Of a stretch of 54,106 nucleotides of DNA, positions 33,944-42,793 are shown piece after piece. The notes under the pieces are model-generated. The model did no database searches. It was not told where the DNA came from and saw only the letters and a program-made list of their open reading frames with translations. Both the position numbers and the translations under genes were made by a program. This DNA comes from Ignavibacteriota bacterium. Lineage in GTDB: Bacteria > Bacteroidota > Ignavibacteria > UBA10030. Every line of letters starts with the position of its first letter. The first letter of the stretch is position 1. The DNA is taken from positions 1 to 54,106 of the forward strand of contig PLMK01000023.1 in the NCBI GenBank assembly GCA_003142475.1. The letters run 5' to 3'.

Positions 33944-35299
33944 ATGATGAACCTCCTGCGAAAGAAAATACTCTACTACGCTAAACGGCCTATGCTGAAA
34001 GAAATGGCGGCCAGTGCGGTAGGGGCGGGCATAGCAAGAAGTTTTGGATCGCTCATCCCAATCGTTATCGCATGGTTTTTCGGCATCGGAGGCGATACGG
34101 ATCTCTTCTTTTTCGCATTTGCGATTATTATGTTTATGACTTCTGTTCTCTCGATTACCATGGAAACCGTTTCGATCCCGTTCTTTGCGAGTATCAAAAG
34201 CGATGGAGACGATATAGGAGCATTTGTCGGAGTACTCTTTTTCATTATTCTTCTTGCAACATCTCTCTTGGCTGTTTTCTTATATTTTGCTATTCAACCA
34301 GTTTTATTCTGGTTGACTCATTTTTCCCTTCAACAAATTGAAGAAATTCGAACGTTGATTTTCTTCATTCTTCCCGTGTTTACGTTTGTCGTGTGCTCAT
34401 CGATTTTTGTCGGTTCACTCAATGCCCAATCTTTTTATTTTGTCCCGTCATTATCAACCGCCCTTCGCTCTGCTGTGGTCGTCATTGCTATTTATTTTGG
34501 CTCAAAACGCTATGGTATCATTGCGTTGTCAGCAGCGTATGTCATCGGGGAAGGATTTCGGTTCCTGTTACTCTATTGGTACATTGTTATTAAAAGACTG
34601 TATGTCATTAAAATGACAAAAAACATTTTACCTCAGGTAAAGCATTTTTTTAATAAAGGATCATATCATATTGCTTCAGCACTCTTAGGGGGTATAAATC
34701 CACTCATCGATAAATCAGTTGCTCTTTGGGTCGGATTGGGGAGCATATCCGTCATAGAATATGCAGATCGACTCAACGGTCTTCCTATGATGTTTTTTAG
34801 CAGTCTTCTGCCGGTCCTCTTATCCCGGTGGTCAAAAGCATATTATTCTGATTCAATTATCGATCTAAGGGAAAAAGTGGCGACGACAATCAAATATATT
34901 ACCATCCCCATCGTGATCATCAATATCATTGTCCTTTGTTTTTCAGAACATATCGTTCGTCTCGTCTATCTCCATGGAGATTTTCCTGCTGATAAAGTGT
35001 CGTTAGTCTCCCAAACATTTTCGGCCTACATGATAGGTTTGTGGCCGTATTTGGTTGCCCAGACTATTATCAGAGGGTATATGGCAATGAAAATCACCAA
35101 GATACTAATGACCTTGGCCGTAGCAAGAGTATTTATGAATATTATTTTCGATATTGTTTTTGCAAAATTATTTGGAGTTTTTGGAATCGCGTTATCAGCT
35201 ACGCTCTGCACAAGTATTCTTACCGCGATTCTCGCGTTTCGCTATTTTAGAAAGGACGAATTCGGAAAGAGTAAGAATGCCATGGTTACGGTCGTTTGA
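33944..35299 (+). CDS. MurJ/Wzx-type lipid-linked oligosaccharide flippase
   Basis: This 451-residue membrane protein has about 12-14 transmembrane segments spread over its whole length, with few charges outside the loops. The N-terminal ASAVGAGIARSFGSLIPIVIAW and the mid-protein LLGGINPLIDKSVALWVG fit the MATE-like MOP superfamily (MurJ, Wzx). MurJ-type proteins flip lipid II; because this one sits among polysaccharide genes, it more likely flips the undecaprenyl-linked repeat unit of this locus. A second flippase-type protein lies at 51953. I chose the ATG at 33944 (second ATG at 33947); a TTG at 33929 is possible. A terminator lies about 76 bases after the stop. Confidence 0.78.
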   Translation: MMNLLRKKILYYAKRPMLKEMAASAVGAGIARSFGSLIPIVIAWFFGIGGDTDLFFFAFAIIMFMTSVLSITMETVSIPFFASIKSDGDDIGAFVGVLFFIILLATSLLAVFLYFAIQPVLFWLTHFSLQQIEEIRTLIFFILPVFTFVVCSSIFVGSLNAQSFYFVPSLSTALRSAVVVIAIYFGSKRYGIIALSAAYVIGEGFRFLLLYWYIVIKRLYVIKMTKNILPQVKHFFNKGSYHIASALLGGINPLIDKSVALWVGLGSISVIEYADRLNGLPMMFFSSLLPVLLSRWSKAYYSDSIIDLREKVATTIKYITIPIVIINIIVLCFSEHIVRLVYLHGDFPADKVSLVSQTFSAYMIGLWPYLVAQTIIRGYMAMKITKILMTLAVARVFMNIIFDIVFAKLFGVFGIALSATLCTSILTAILAFRYFRKDEFGKSKNAMVTVV

Positions 35300-35375
35300 A
35301 ATACGCTGTATTCGTCCATTTAGAGATATCTATGTGAGATGTTAGTTTGTGCTGAGGATCGAAAGGAGTAGTGGG

Positions 35376-35401
35376 ATCGGGATGATGTTCCCGGTTTTTT
35401 T
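35376..35401 (+). terminator. intrinsic terminator after the flippase
   Basis: ATCGGGA pairs with TCCCGGT (one G-T pair) around a TGATGT loop, followed by seven T. It separates the flippase gene from the glycosyltransferase gene that starts at 35444. Confidence 0.7.
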
Positions 35402-35443
35402 CAAGATTACAAAATCGCTTAATGACCTGAGATTAATGATGCT

Positions 35444-36607
35444 ATGAATGTACTCATATTACCTTCATTCTATACAAGTGCCGAATGGCCTGTGAGAGGC
35501 ATCTTCTTTAAGGAGCAGGCGCTAGCTCTCCAAAGGAATGGTCAGAGCGTGAGTGTGGCTTATGTTGAGCCACGCAGTCTCCGTAGTTTTGCATTTCATA
35601 AAATCCGCGAAAATCATTTCCAAACCAGTCTTTCTTATGAGGACGGTTTACCGACCTTGCGAGCGCATGACTGGAATCTTTTAACGCAAACAATACCAGG
35701 TGCATATGTGTGGTCTTGGTTTTCCGAAAAATTGGTAAATCAATTTATTCGCCGTTTTGGCCTACCCCATATAATTCATGCACATAATTCATTATGGGCA
35801 GGATATACAGCGTCGAAGGTGACGAGGACATACCACATTCCATTCGTCATTACTGAGCATTCAACTGGATTTCCAATGAATTCTCTTTCGACAATGGAAA
35901 AATATTTTGCAAAAAAATCATTTGCTAAGGCTGATGCAATTATCTGCGTCAGTCAAGGACTGGCAAATTCGGTGCAACCGTATTGTCCAGAGAGACACAT
36001 TACGGTAGTGCCCAATGTTATTCAAACCGACTTCTTTTTTTTGCCGCCGCAACGATCTCAAACCTCACCTTTCGTTTTTTTGGGAATAGCACATCTTGTA
36101 GAAAGGAAAGGTTTTAGGATGTTGATTAACGCCTTCGCTCAGGTGCTTCGTATCAACTCCAATGTTCACCTCGAAATTGGAGGGGATGGTCCTGAACGCG
36201 AGAAGCTTCAAGAGTTATGTAAAACCCTGGGTATCGAGCGTTCTGTTTTATTTCTTGGGTCACTCTCACGCGAACAGGTTCGCGATGCCTTGTGGCGTGC
36301 TCATGCATTTGTGCTCCCAAGTTATTTAGAAACTTTTGGAGTGGTGCTGATTGAGGCAATGTCGACAGGATTACCGGTGATTGCCACAAAATGTGGCGGA
36401 CCTGAATACTTTGTCGACTCAAAATCGGGTATCATCATAGAGCCAGGTGATGAACATGGCCTCGCAGAAGCAATGCAAACCGTCATGCACAGTACTCATT
36501 TCTCGGCCGAATGTATCCGTCGCCGTATCGTGGATAATTTTAGCGAAAAAGTATTCGCGGAATCCCTCATGAGTATTTATGAAAACGTTCTCCGAGATAG
36601 AAAATAA
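35444..36607 (+). CDS. glycosyltransferase family 4
   Basis: The 387-residue protein has the GT-B fold of family GT4. The N-terminal half carries HAHNSLWAGYTASK near residues 110-123 and ITEHSTGFPM. The C-terminal half has GIAHLVERKGFRMLINAFA near 208-226, LEIGGDGPEREKLQELC near 244-260, and the nucleotide-sugar motif SYLETFGVVLIEAMSTGLPVIA near 290-311. The two Glu of that ExFGxxxxE pattern are present. The sugar and linkage cannot be read. Its stop shares one base with the next start (TAATG), so it is coupled to the O-antigen ligase-type gene. Confidence 0.88.
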   Translation: MNVLILPSFYTSAEWPVRGIFFKEQALALQRNGQSVSVAYVEPRSLRSFAFHKIRENHFQTSLSYEDGLPTLRAHDWNLLTQTIPGAYVWSWFSEKLVNQFIRRFGLPHIIHAHNSLWAGYTASKVTRTYHIPFVITEHSTGFPMNSLSTMEKYFAKKSFAKADAIICVSQGLANSVQPYCPERHITVVPNVIQTDFFFLPPQRSQTSPFVFLGIAHLVERKGFRMLINAFAQVLRINSNVHLEIGGDGPEREKLQELCKTLGIERSVLFLGSLSREQVRDALWRAHAFVLPSYLETFGVVLIEAMSTGLPVIATKCGGPEYFVDSKSGIIIEPGDEHGLAEAMQTVMHSTHFSAECIRRRIVDNFSEKVFAESLMSIYENVLRDRK

Positions 36608-37941
36608 TGTCACTATTGATGACGCATAATCCGATATCGTTCATGCAAAAAAAATATGATTGGAATTCCGTGATCATCTGGCTGATCCTTGCGTTTCTTG
36701 CGGCAGGATCAGCGGTCGGTAATATGCAGCCGAGTCGCTTGTTAGCTATCGCCGTCTTTGTCTATCTTCTCGTTCAGGGCAAATTGGTAGAGCCCATGTC
36801 TATGCCAAGCAGGGTATTAGTATTCACGTTGTTCTTTTGGATCGTATGGGGAATCATCTCGCTGATCTGGACAAGCGATTTAACAAATGGTGCAAACGAG
36901 TTAATCATTATTGCGATCGGATTCATCATTATTTTGACCCTTTTAAATTTGGCAAATAATACCTCCAATGTTTTATTGATCATTCGATCTGGATGGATTT
37001 CCGCATTTATAATAACCCTTCCATTGGCTTTCTGGGAACTTTTTACATTTCAACATATACCAGATGCGGGTGGCTTACTGCCGGGAAAGTCAGATCTCGT
37101 AGAAACAGGAGGTCCAGCTTCTACCATCATGATATATGCCGGTGCGACCTTTGGAAATAGGAATAACTATTGTGCTTTTATAGTTCTCTGTATCCCATTC
37201 CTTTTATGGGCGTTCGAACAAGCAAAGAATAGATCCAAGAAGACAAAGTATGCGATTCTTATGGTGCTGGGAGTATTCATCGTGGTTGTAGATGGAAGCC
37301 GTTTGGGAATGTTTTGCCTTGTCCTTGAATTGATATTTTGGCTTATGCTTCAAAGACGTGGAAGTACCGTTACATTCAAGAAATGGTCCATCATTCTTTT
37401 GATAGCATTGATATTTTATCTTGCGTTCGAGTTCCAGGAACATACATTGTCGCGTTTGGAAGATTTGCAGGAAGGGCTTTCTGGTAAAGGTCAAGTAGGA
37501 AGGACAAATTTGTTCATCAACGGATTACGGCTTATTAAAAGTACAGCGGGCTTAGGAGTTGGCGCTGGTGGATTCATGACCAGCGTTAGGACTGGATCAA
37601 ATATGCTCCCGACGGAAAGAATATATGCATCGCATAATCTATGGATTGAAATTCTGGCAGATTATGGAGTGTTTGTATGGTCATTATTTATTTTCTGGCT
37701 TATTGCAACATTTAGCTACGTTGTCAAGGCGCGGAATATTGCCAAAAAAATAGAACATGACGATATTGAAAATGCTTTGCGTTATACCATCATTCTCATG
37801 GTCACTTTTCCATTTTGTTTTTTGATGAACAGCTCTATTTTTCGATGGACCATTTTATGGTCAATGTTTGGATGTCTTGCGGTAATAACCGAAATCGCTT
37901 GGAAAGCTATAAGGAGGTATCAACATGACACTGTTCAATGA
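36607..37941 (+). CDS. O-antigen ligase / Wzy-type polymerase family protein
   Basis: This 444-residue protein has about 11-12 transmembrane segments. The large periplasmic loop with the Wzy_C/WaaL features lies at about residues 275-345: GKGQVGRTNLFINGLRLI, then GVGAGGFM and ASHNLWIEILADYGVFVW, where the histidine of SHN is the conserved one of the family. These proteins either polymerise lipid-linked repeats (Wzy) or transfer them to lipid A core (WaaL); the sequence alone does not decide which. In this locus, with Wza and Wzz genes and only one such protein, a Wzy role is favoured. Confidence 0.82.
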   Translation: MSLLMTHNPISFMQKKYDWNSVIIWLILAFLAAGSAVGNMQPSRLLAIAVFVYLLVQGKLVEPMSMPSRVLVFTLFFWIVWGIISLIWTSDLTNGANELIIIAIGFIIILTLLNLANNTSNVLLIIRSGWISAFIITLPLAFWELFTFQHIPDAGGLLPGKSDLVETGGPASTIMIYAGATFGNRNNYCAFIVLCIPFLLWAFEQAKNRSKKTKYAILMVLGVFIVVVDGSRLGMFCLVLELIFWLMLQRRGSTVTFKKWSIILLIALIFYLAFEFQEHTLSRLEDLQEGLSGKGQVGRTNLFINGLRLIKSTAGLGVGAGGFMTSVRTGSNMLPTERIYASHNLWIEILADYGVFVWSLFIFWLIATFSYVVKARNIAKKIEHDDIENALRYTIILMVTFPFCFLMNSSIFRWTILWSMFGCLAVITEIAWKAIRRYQHDTVQ

Positions 37942-37953
37942 GGTGAATGCATA

Positions 37954-39132
37954 ATGCGGATCGTTATTATAACAGAATATTATTCCATTGGAATGGGACA
38001 TACAGAAAATTGTCTGCCGAAGGCACTTGCACGCTTGGGACATGAAGTGCATTTAATATCTTCCAATCTTAACATCTACGGCAATCTACCCACCTATAAA
38101 GACATCTACGAAAGACATCTTGGAACATCCGAACAGCCAGTCGGTTCGTTTCAAATTGATGGTTATACTGTCCATAGACTTCCCTATCGTTTAGTAGGAG
38201 GGTATATTTTTATTGAAGGATTGACAAAAAAAATAGAATCTCTTGCACCGGATATTCTGCAGCTGACCTCTGCGGTTTCGCTGAATTTATGCATTCTCGC
38301 TTTGTTTCAGAAGAAGTTCACATACCGAATATTTTCTGAATGTCATCAACATATGTCTATCATACGCCCATTTCTAAAACATGAGCATGGAAATTATATC
38401 AGGAAATCTCTCTATTATCTCACCCGGACTTTGCCTGGTCGTTATGCGAATCGCGTGGTACAAAAATGTTATGCCATTGCGCCGGATTGTATGGAAGTTG
38501 CACATCACTTATACGGAGTTCCGGAAAATAAAGTTGAATTGCTCCCTCTTGGAACAGATATAGATCTTTTCCAACCCCTCAATAATGAGGAACGAAGGAA
38601 GGCGTATAGAAATGAATTTGGTTTCACCGATGACGACATTGTCTGCGTTTATACCGGAAGATTTTCCCACGACAAAAACCCGTATATCATTGCCCAGGCC
38701 GCATCTCTTCTGCAAGACGAAGGGAAGACCTTCAAAGTCCTTTTTGTAGGAGATGGTCCGCAAAAATCATCTATCGAAGCAATGAAAGGAACGAAGGTTT
38801 TACAGTTCGCTAAACATACAGACCTCCCGAAATATTACCAACTGGCGGATATTGGAATTTGGCCGACGCAAGAATCCATGTCAATGCTTGATGCGTTATC
38901 ATGCGGATTACCGATTATTGTGAGTGATCGTATCGGAGAAATCGATCGCGTCGATAATACTGGATTAACGTACAAAGAAGGGGATGTTCAAGATTTGGCC
39001 CGCGCAATGAAAAAACTCATGGATCACACATATCGGAAGGAATTGAGTTTAAGGGGTCGGGAAAAAATGGTAATAAAATATAGTTGGGAAGAAAACGCGA
39101 AAAAAAGAATACAAGACTATATTGCTCGTTAA
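37954..39132 (+). CDS. glycosyltransferase family 4
   Basis: The 392-residue protein has the GT4 pattern. Its N-terminus, IITEYYSIGMGHTENCLPKALARLGHEVHLI, is typical of the acceptor half. Its C-terminal half includes VYTGRFSHDKNPYIIAQA near residues 230-247, VLFVGDGPQK near 261-270, and the short ExxxxxD-type segment PTQESMSMLDALSCGLPIIVS near 306-326, in place of the more usual ExFGxxxxE. It follows the O-antigen ligase-type gene after 12 bases. Sugar unknown. The ~210 bases after it (39133-39342) hold no gene I can support. Confidence 0.85.
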   Translation: MRIVIITEYYSIGMGHTENCLPKALARLGHEVHLISSNLNIYGNLPTYKDIYERHLGTSEQPVGSFQIDGYTVHRLPYRLVGGYIFIEGLTKKIESLAPDILQLTSAVSLNLCILALFQKKFTYRIFSECHQHMSIIRPFLKHEHGNYIRKSLYYLTRTLPGRYANRVVQKCYAIAPDCMEVAHHLYGVPENKVELLPLGTDIDLFQPLNNEERRKAYRNEFGFTDDDIVCVYTGRFSHDKNPYIIAQAASLLQDEGKTFKVLFVGDGPQKSSIEAMKGTKVLQFAKHTDLPKYYQLADIGIWPTQESMSMLDALSCGLPIIVSDRIGEIDRVDNTGLTYKEGDVQDLARAMKKLMDHTYRKELSLRGREKMVIKYSWEENAKKRIQDYIAR

Positions 39133-39342
39133 CGCCGTAAGATCGCATAGACAGATATCCAATTTCTCTATTACATGAGGAAGCCCATTTAATCCAAATG
39201 TTTGAAATATGTAAGAGCAAAGTTTTTGGAAGAAAGTGTGAATAAGTTGGAATGATAGAATAGCGATAGTTGATTCATAAGAAGAAATGTAACATAATAA
39301 TAAACTTAAGTGTACATTAAGAACATTCATGAAAGAGAACTC

Positions 39343-40350
39343 ATGATCATGGAAAATTCCAATAAGACGTTTGAATTATTCCGAAATAAAAAGGTGATTA
39401 TCACTGGTGGATTAGGGTTTATTGGCTCGAATTTAACAAAAAAACTTGTGGAGTTAGGAGCTAAAGTTACCCTGGTCGATAGTCTTATCCCCGAATATGG
39501 CGGCTCCATGTTTAACATCCATGGACTTGAAGATAAGGTCTGGCTAAATATTTCGGATGTTCGTGATCATTATAGCATGGAATACTTAATTCAGGGTCAG
39601 GACTATCTTTTTAACCTTGCGGGTCAAACGAGTCATATTGACTCGATGAAGAACCCTAAAACCGATTTGGATATCAATTGTACGTCTCAACTTTCTATCT
39701 TAGAAGCATGTCGGAATCAGAATTCTTCTATCAAGGTGGTCTTTGCTAGCACTCGCCAAATATATGGCAAACCAGACTACTTACCGGTCAATGAAGATCA
39801 CCCGTTGAGACCGGTAGATGTCAATGGAATCAATAAAATGGCTGGCGAATGGTATCACATCCTTTATAATAATGTGTATGGTATTGGAACTTGTGTCTTA
39901 CGATTGACCAATACGTATGGACCACGAATGCGCATAAAGGATGCGCGACAGACATTTGTAGGAATTTGGATCAAGCTGATCTTGCAGAACAAACCTTTTG
40001 AGGTTTGGGGTGGCTGTCAATTGCGTGATTTTACATATATCAACGATTGTGTTGATGCGCTCCTTCTTGCAGCATGCAATGATGAAACGAACGGACAGGT
40101 ATTCAATTTGGGTGGTGCATGTGTCGTGAGTTTAAAAGATCTTGCGGACCTCCTGGTGGACGTCAATGGTGGTGGATCTTATTCGATACATGAGTTCCCT
40201 GCGGAACGAAAAAAAATCGATATTGGTGATTATTATTCGGACTTCAGCAAATTTGAAAAAGCAGTGGGTTGGAGACCGCAAATTGATTTGAGAGAGGGAT
40301 TGACGAGAACGTTGGAATTCTTCAAAACCAATATTGCAGAATATATCTGA
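39343..40350 (+). CDS. NAD-dependent epimerase/dehydratase family protein with altered active site
   Basis: This 335-residue extended SDR binds NAD through GGLGFIGSNLTKKL (about residues 23-36) and has the usual ASTRQIYGK segment holding the serine/threonine (about 135-143). Where classical members have YxxxK, this protein reads NGINK, with asparagine 161 and lysine 165, so the catalytic tyrosine is missing. The following MAGEWYHILY and RLTNTYGPRM are typical of a subgroup that, to my memory, shares this NGINK reading. It may be a true subfamily and not a broken gene. Substrate is unknown, but the position before an aminotransferase points to a nucleotide sugar. I chose ATG 39343; a GTG at 39310 would add 11 residues. 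Confidence 0.8.
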   Translation: MIMENSNKTFELFRNKKVIITGGLGFIGSNLTKKLVELGAKVTLVDSLIPEYGGSMFNIHGLEDKVWLNISDVRDHYSMEYLIQGQDYLFNLAGQTSHIDSMKNPKTDLDINCTSQLSILEACRNQNSSIKVVFASTRQIYGKPDYLPVNEDHPLRPVDVNGINKMAGEWYHILYNNVYGIGTCVLRLTNTYGPRMRIKDARQTFVGIWIKLILQNKPFEVWGGCQLRDFTYINDCVDALLLAACNDETNGQVFNLGGACVVSLKDLADLLVDVNGGGSYSIHEFPAERKKIDIGDYYSDFSKFEKAVGWRPQIDLREGLTRTLEFFKTNIAEYI

Positions 40351-40369
40351 ACGTATGATGGAGATTGTA

Positions 40370-41497
40370 ATGATCGAGAAGACATTTCTACCTGCGAATC
40401 CTGGCGCAAATTATCATGCTCGAAAAAATGAAATTGATAATGCAGTCTTGTCCGTGTTGAATAGCGGATGGTATATTCTGGGTAATAATGTTTCATCATT
40501 TGAAAATTCATTCGCCCGTTATATCGGGGCAACGTATGGGATTGGAGTCGCTAATGGAACGGATGCCCTCTTGTTGGCAATAAAAGCATGCGGCATCGGT
40601 TCGGGTGATGCCGTTGCGACAGTTTCTCATACTGCGATTGCGACTGTTGCCGCCATTGTCATGGCAGGTGCAGTACCTGTTCTTATTGATATTGACGAAT
40701 CGACATTTACGATGAATGTCGATCTTTTAAGAGACACGCTCCGTAAACATCCGGAATTACACATTCGAGCAGTGATACCTGTCCATCTCTATGGCCATCC
40801 TGCAGATATGAATGCTATAATGAGCATCGCACAAGAACAGAACTTGTTCGTAATAGAAGACTGTGCGCAAGCGCATGGCGCCAGGATCAATCATCGGAAG
40901 GTCGGTGCCATTGGACATATAGGCGCGTTCAGCTTCTATCCGACAAAAAATCTCTCAGCTCTTGGAGATGGCGGAGCGATCGTAACCAGCGATCAAAATT
41001 TATTTGAACGAATTCACATGCTGCGCCAGTATGGCTGGAGGGAAAGGTATATCAGTGAAATTGCAGGGATGAACTCTCGGCTGGACGAAATACAAGCTGC
41101 AATTCTTCAAGTCAAATTAAAATATCTTGATGCAGATAATTCACGTCGCCGAGGTATTGCCAAACTTTATGGTGAAAAATTATCAACCGGTTCCATCATC
41201 CTCCCTTCCGAAAAACGAGAATGCCAGCATGTGTATCATCAATTTACCATACGTAGTTCGCAAAGAGATGAACTAAAGAATTTTCTCGCAAAGGAAAAAG
41301 TAGGAACAGCAGTACTGTATCCGCAACCTGTTCACTTGCAGCCCGGCTATAAATCAATGGTATTGCATGGTGAAGGTGGTTTAACTGTGACGGAAAAGAT
41401 TTGTACCGAGATTTTGTGTTTACCGGTGTACCCGGAACTGAGCAATGACGATGTGTTATATATCTGTGACAAAATCCTCCAATGGCATCATGAATAG
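40370..41497 (+). CDS. DegT/DnrJ/EryC1/StrS-type aminotransferase
   Basis: The 375-residue PLP enzyme transfers an amino group to a keto sugar linked to a nucleotide. Visible motifs are GVANGTDALLLAIKA (about residues 61-75), PVHLYGHP (about 137-144), EDCAQAHGA (about 163-171), and SFYPTKNLSALGDGGAIV, where lysine 193 binds PLP. The C-terminus has GMNSRLDEIQAAIL and the dimer-forming tail. A GGAG site lies six bases before ATG 40370; starts at 40355 or 40358 are possible. It is paralogous to the gene at 46527. In the WbpE/FdtB-type setting, the substrate would be a 3- or 4-keto sugar made by the neighbouring SDR or rfbB. Confidence 0.9.
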   Translation: MIEKTFLPANPGANYHARKNEIDNAVLSVLNSGWYILGNNVSSFENSFARYIGATYGIGVANGTDALLLAIKACGIGSGDAVATVSHTAIATVAAIVMAGAVPVLIDIDESTFTMNVDLLRDTLRKHPELHIRAVIPVHLYGHPADMNAIMSIAQEQNLFVIEDCAQAHGARINHRKVGAIGHIGAFSFYPTKNLSALGDGGAIVTSDQNLFERIHMLRQYGWRERYISEIAGMNSRLDEIQAAILQVKLKYLDADNSRRRGIAKLYGEKLSTGSIILPSEKRECQHVYHQFTIRSSQRDELKNFLAKEKVGTAVLYPQPVHLQPGYKSMVLHGEGGLTVTEKICTEILCLPVYPELSNDDVLYICDKILQWHHE

Positions 41498-42479
41498 CAT
41501 GATGTACTTCTGCACATATTTCGACATTAATTATTTGCCGAGGGCATTGGCGATGTATAGTTCATTGGTGCAACATTGTCCAGTGTTCCATCTGTACATG
41601 CTTTGTTTTGATGATGCGAGTGTCATACAGCTTCAATCGTTGAACCTTCAACATACGACGATTATTCCCTTAGAACGTTTTGAGGTAGGGGACGATAAAC
41701 TGCTCGAGGTCAAGGGGAGTAGAACGCGGTTGGAATACTATTATACCTGTAGTCCATCATTGCCACTGTACATTTTTAGAGAATATTCCCACATAGATGT
41801 GCTGACATATCTGGATGCCGACTTGTTCTTCTTTTCAGATCCATCACCATTACTCAAGGAACTCAACGGCTATTCCATAGGTATCACGGTACACAATTTC
41901 CCGCAATATAGACCTGCCCCCAGTACTGGCAAATATAATGTCGGATGGCTCAGCTTTCGTCGTGACAGCCATGGTCTAGAATGTCTAAACTGGTGGCGCC
42001 ACAAATGTATTGAATGGTGTTATGAGCGATTTGAAGACGGCAAATATGCTGATCAGCTCTATCTCGATGTGTGGCCGGAATTATTCCAGGGTGTCAAGGT
42101 GCTCGAACACAAAGGAGCAAATGTCGCGATGTGGAATATCGCCGATTATAAAATATTTGAAGAGCAGGGAAAAATATTTGTCTCTGGTGATCCTCTTGTG
42201 TTTTACCACTTTCACGGATTTAAACAGATCGCGCCTAGGGTCTACAATACGAATCTTGGTCTGACGTACCATTTTCCATGTAAGATTCTTAAGAGAAAGG
42301 TTTTTCTCCCTTATATCATCGAATTGGAAAAAAATTCATTTAATAGCAGTTTCACTTCAAGCATCCGTGTTAAAAGGATTCGGGCAAAATGGATTCAGGC
42401 CATAAGAACATTCATCAGAACGTTGATAGGAATTGTGTTTAGACAGTATGTCGTGGTGATAAATAATAAAATATATTGA
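41490..42479 (+). CDS. putative glycosyltransferase (nucleotide-diphospho-sugar transferase fold)
   Basis: The 329-residue protein has a GT-A style core: FCTYFDINYLPRALAMYSSL near the N-terminus (about residues 7-26), LYMLCFDD, and a DxD-type metal motif in LTYLDADLFFFSDPSPLL (about 106-123). NVGWLSFRRD and EHKGANVAMWNI follow. This pattern occurs in a family of uncharacterised glycosyltransferases in surface-glycan loci. The C-terminal ~45 residues are basic (KRIRAKWIQA) and could touch the membrane. The start at 41490 overlaps the aminotransferase stop by eight bases; ATG 41499 is an alternative. Sugar and acceptor are unknown. Confidence 0.75.
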   Translation: MNSMMYFCTYFDINYLPRALAMYSSLVQHCPVFHLYMLCFDDASVIQLQSLNLQHTTIIPLERFEVGDDKLLEVKGSRTRLEYYYTCSPSLPLYIFREYSHIDVLTYLDADLFFFSDPSPLLKELNGYSIGITVHNFPQYRPAPSTGKYNVGWLSFRRDSHGLECLNWWRHKCIEWCYERFEDGKYADQLYLDVWPELFQGVKVLEHKGANVAMWNIADYKIFEEQGKIFVSGDPLVFYHFHGFKQIAPRVYNTNLGLTYHFPCKILKRKVFLPYIIELEKNSFNSSFTSSIRVKRIRAKWIQAIRTFIRTLIGIVFRQYVVVINNKIY

Positions 42480-42793
42480 ATGAGAAGATTGTCTGAGATG
42501 AAGTCCTTATTGCCATCAGACATAAGAGATGTGTATGTAGTTTATAAGCAATAACGAACACTATGGTCAGCGGTATCAAAAATTGCTCGCTCTATAATTT
42601 CTCGCAAATATTTTTCATAAGTAATCTTTACACTCTATATCCATGTAGAATACAGGTAAGAATGAAAGAGCAAAATTGTTTGACAAATGAAATCTGTGTA
42701 GAGAGGCTTTACTGATGGTATATTTGAAATATAACTATGTTTTTGAAACCAGATTCCATGCTCACCGTTTAATATACTTGTTGGAACGATGAC
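42480..42793. other. 314-base gap without a supported gene
   Basis: This AT-rich stretch between two glycosyltransferase genes has no plausible reading frame and no clear terminator. A TTGACA occurs at about 42680, but no matching -10 box stands at 16-18 bases. It may mark the join of two glycan modules: the genes before and after it are organised in tightly packed groups. Confidence 0.45.

Noticed and set aside
33721-33944. Short open frames on both strands between the first 2-epimerase and the flippase
   Set aside because: The products (62 and 71 residues) have no recognisable motif, lack good ribosome sites, and overlap each other.
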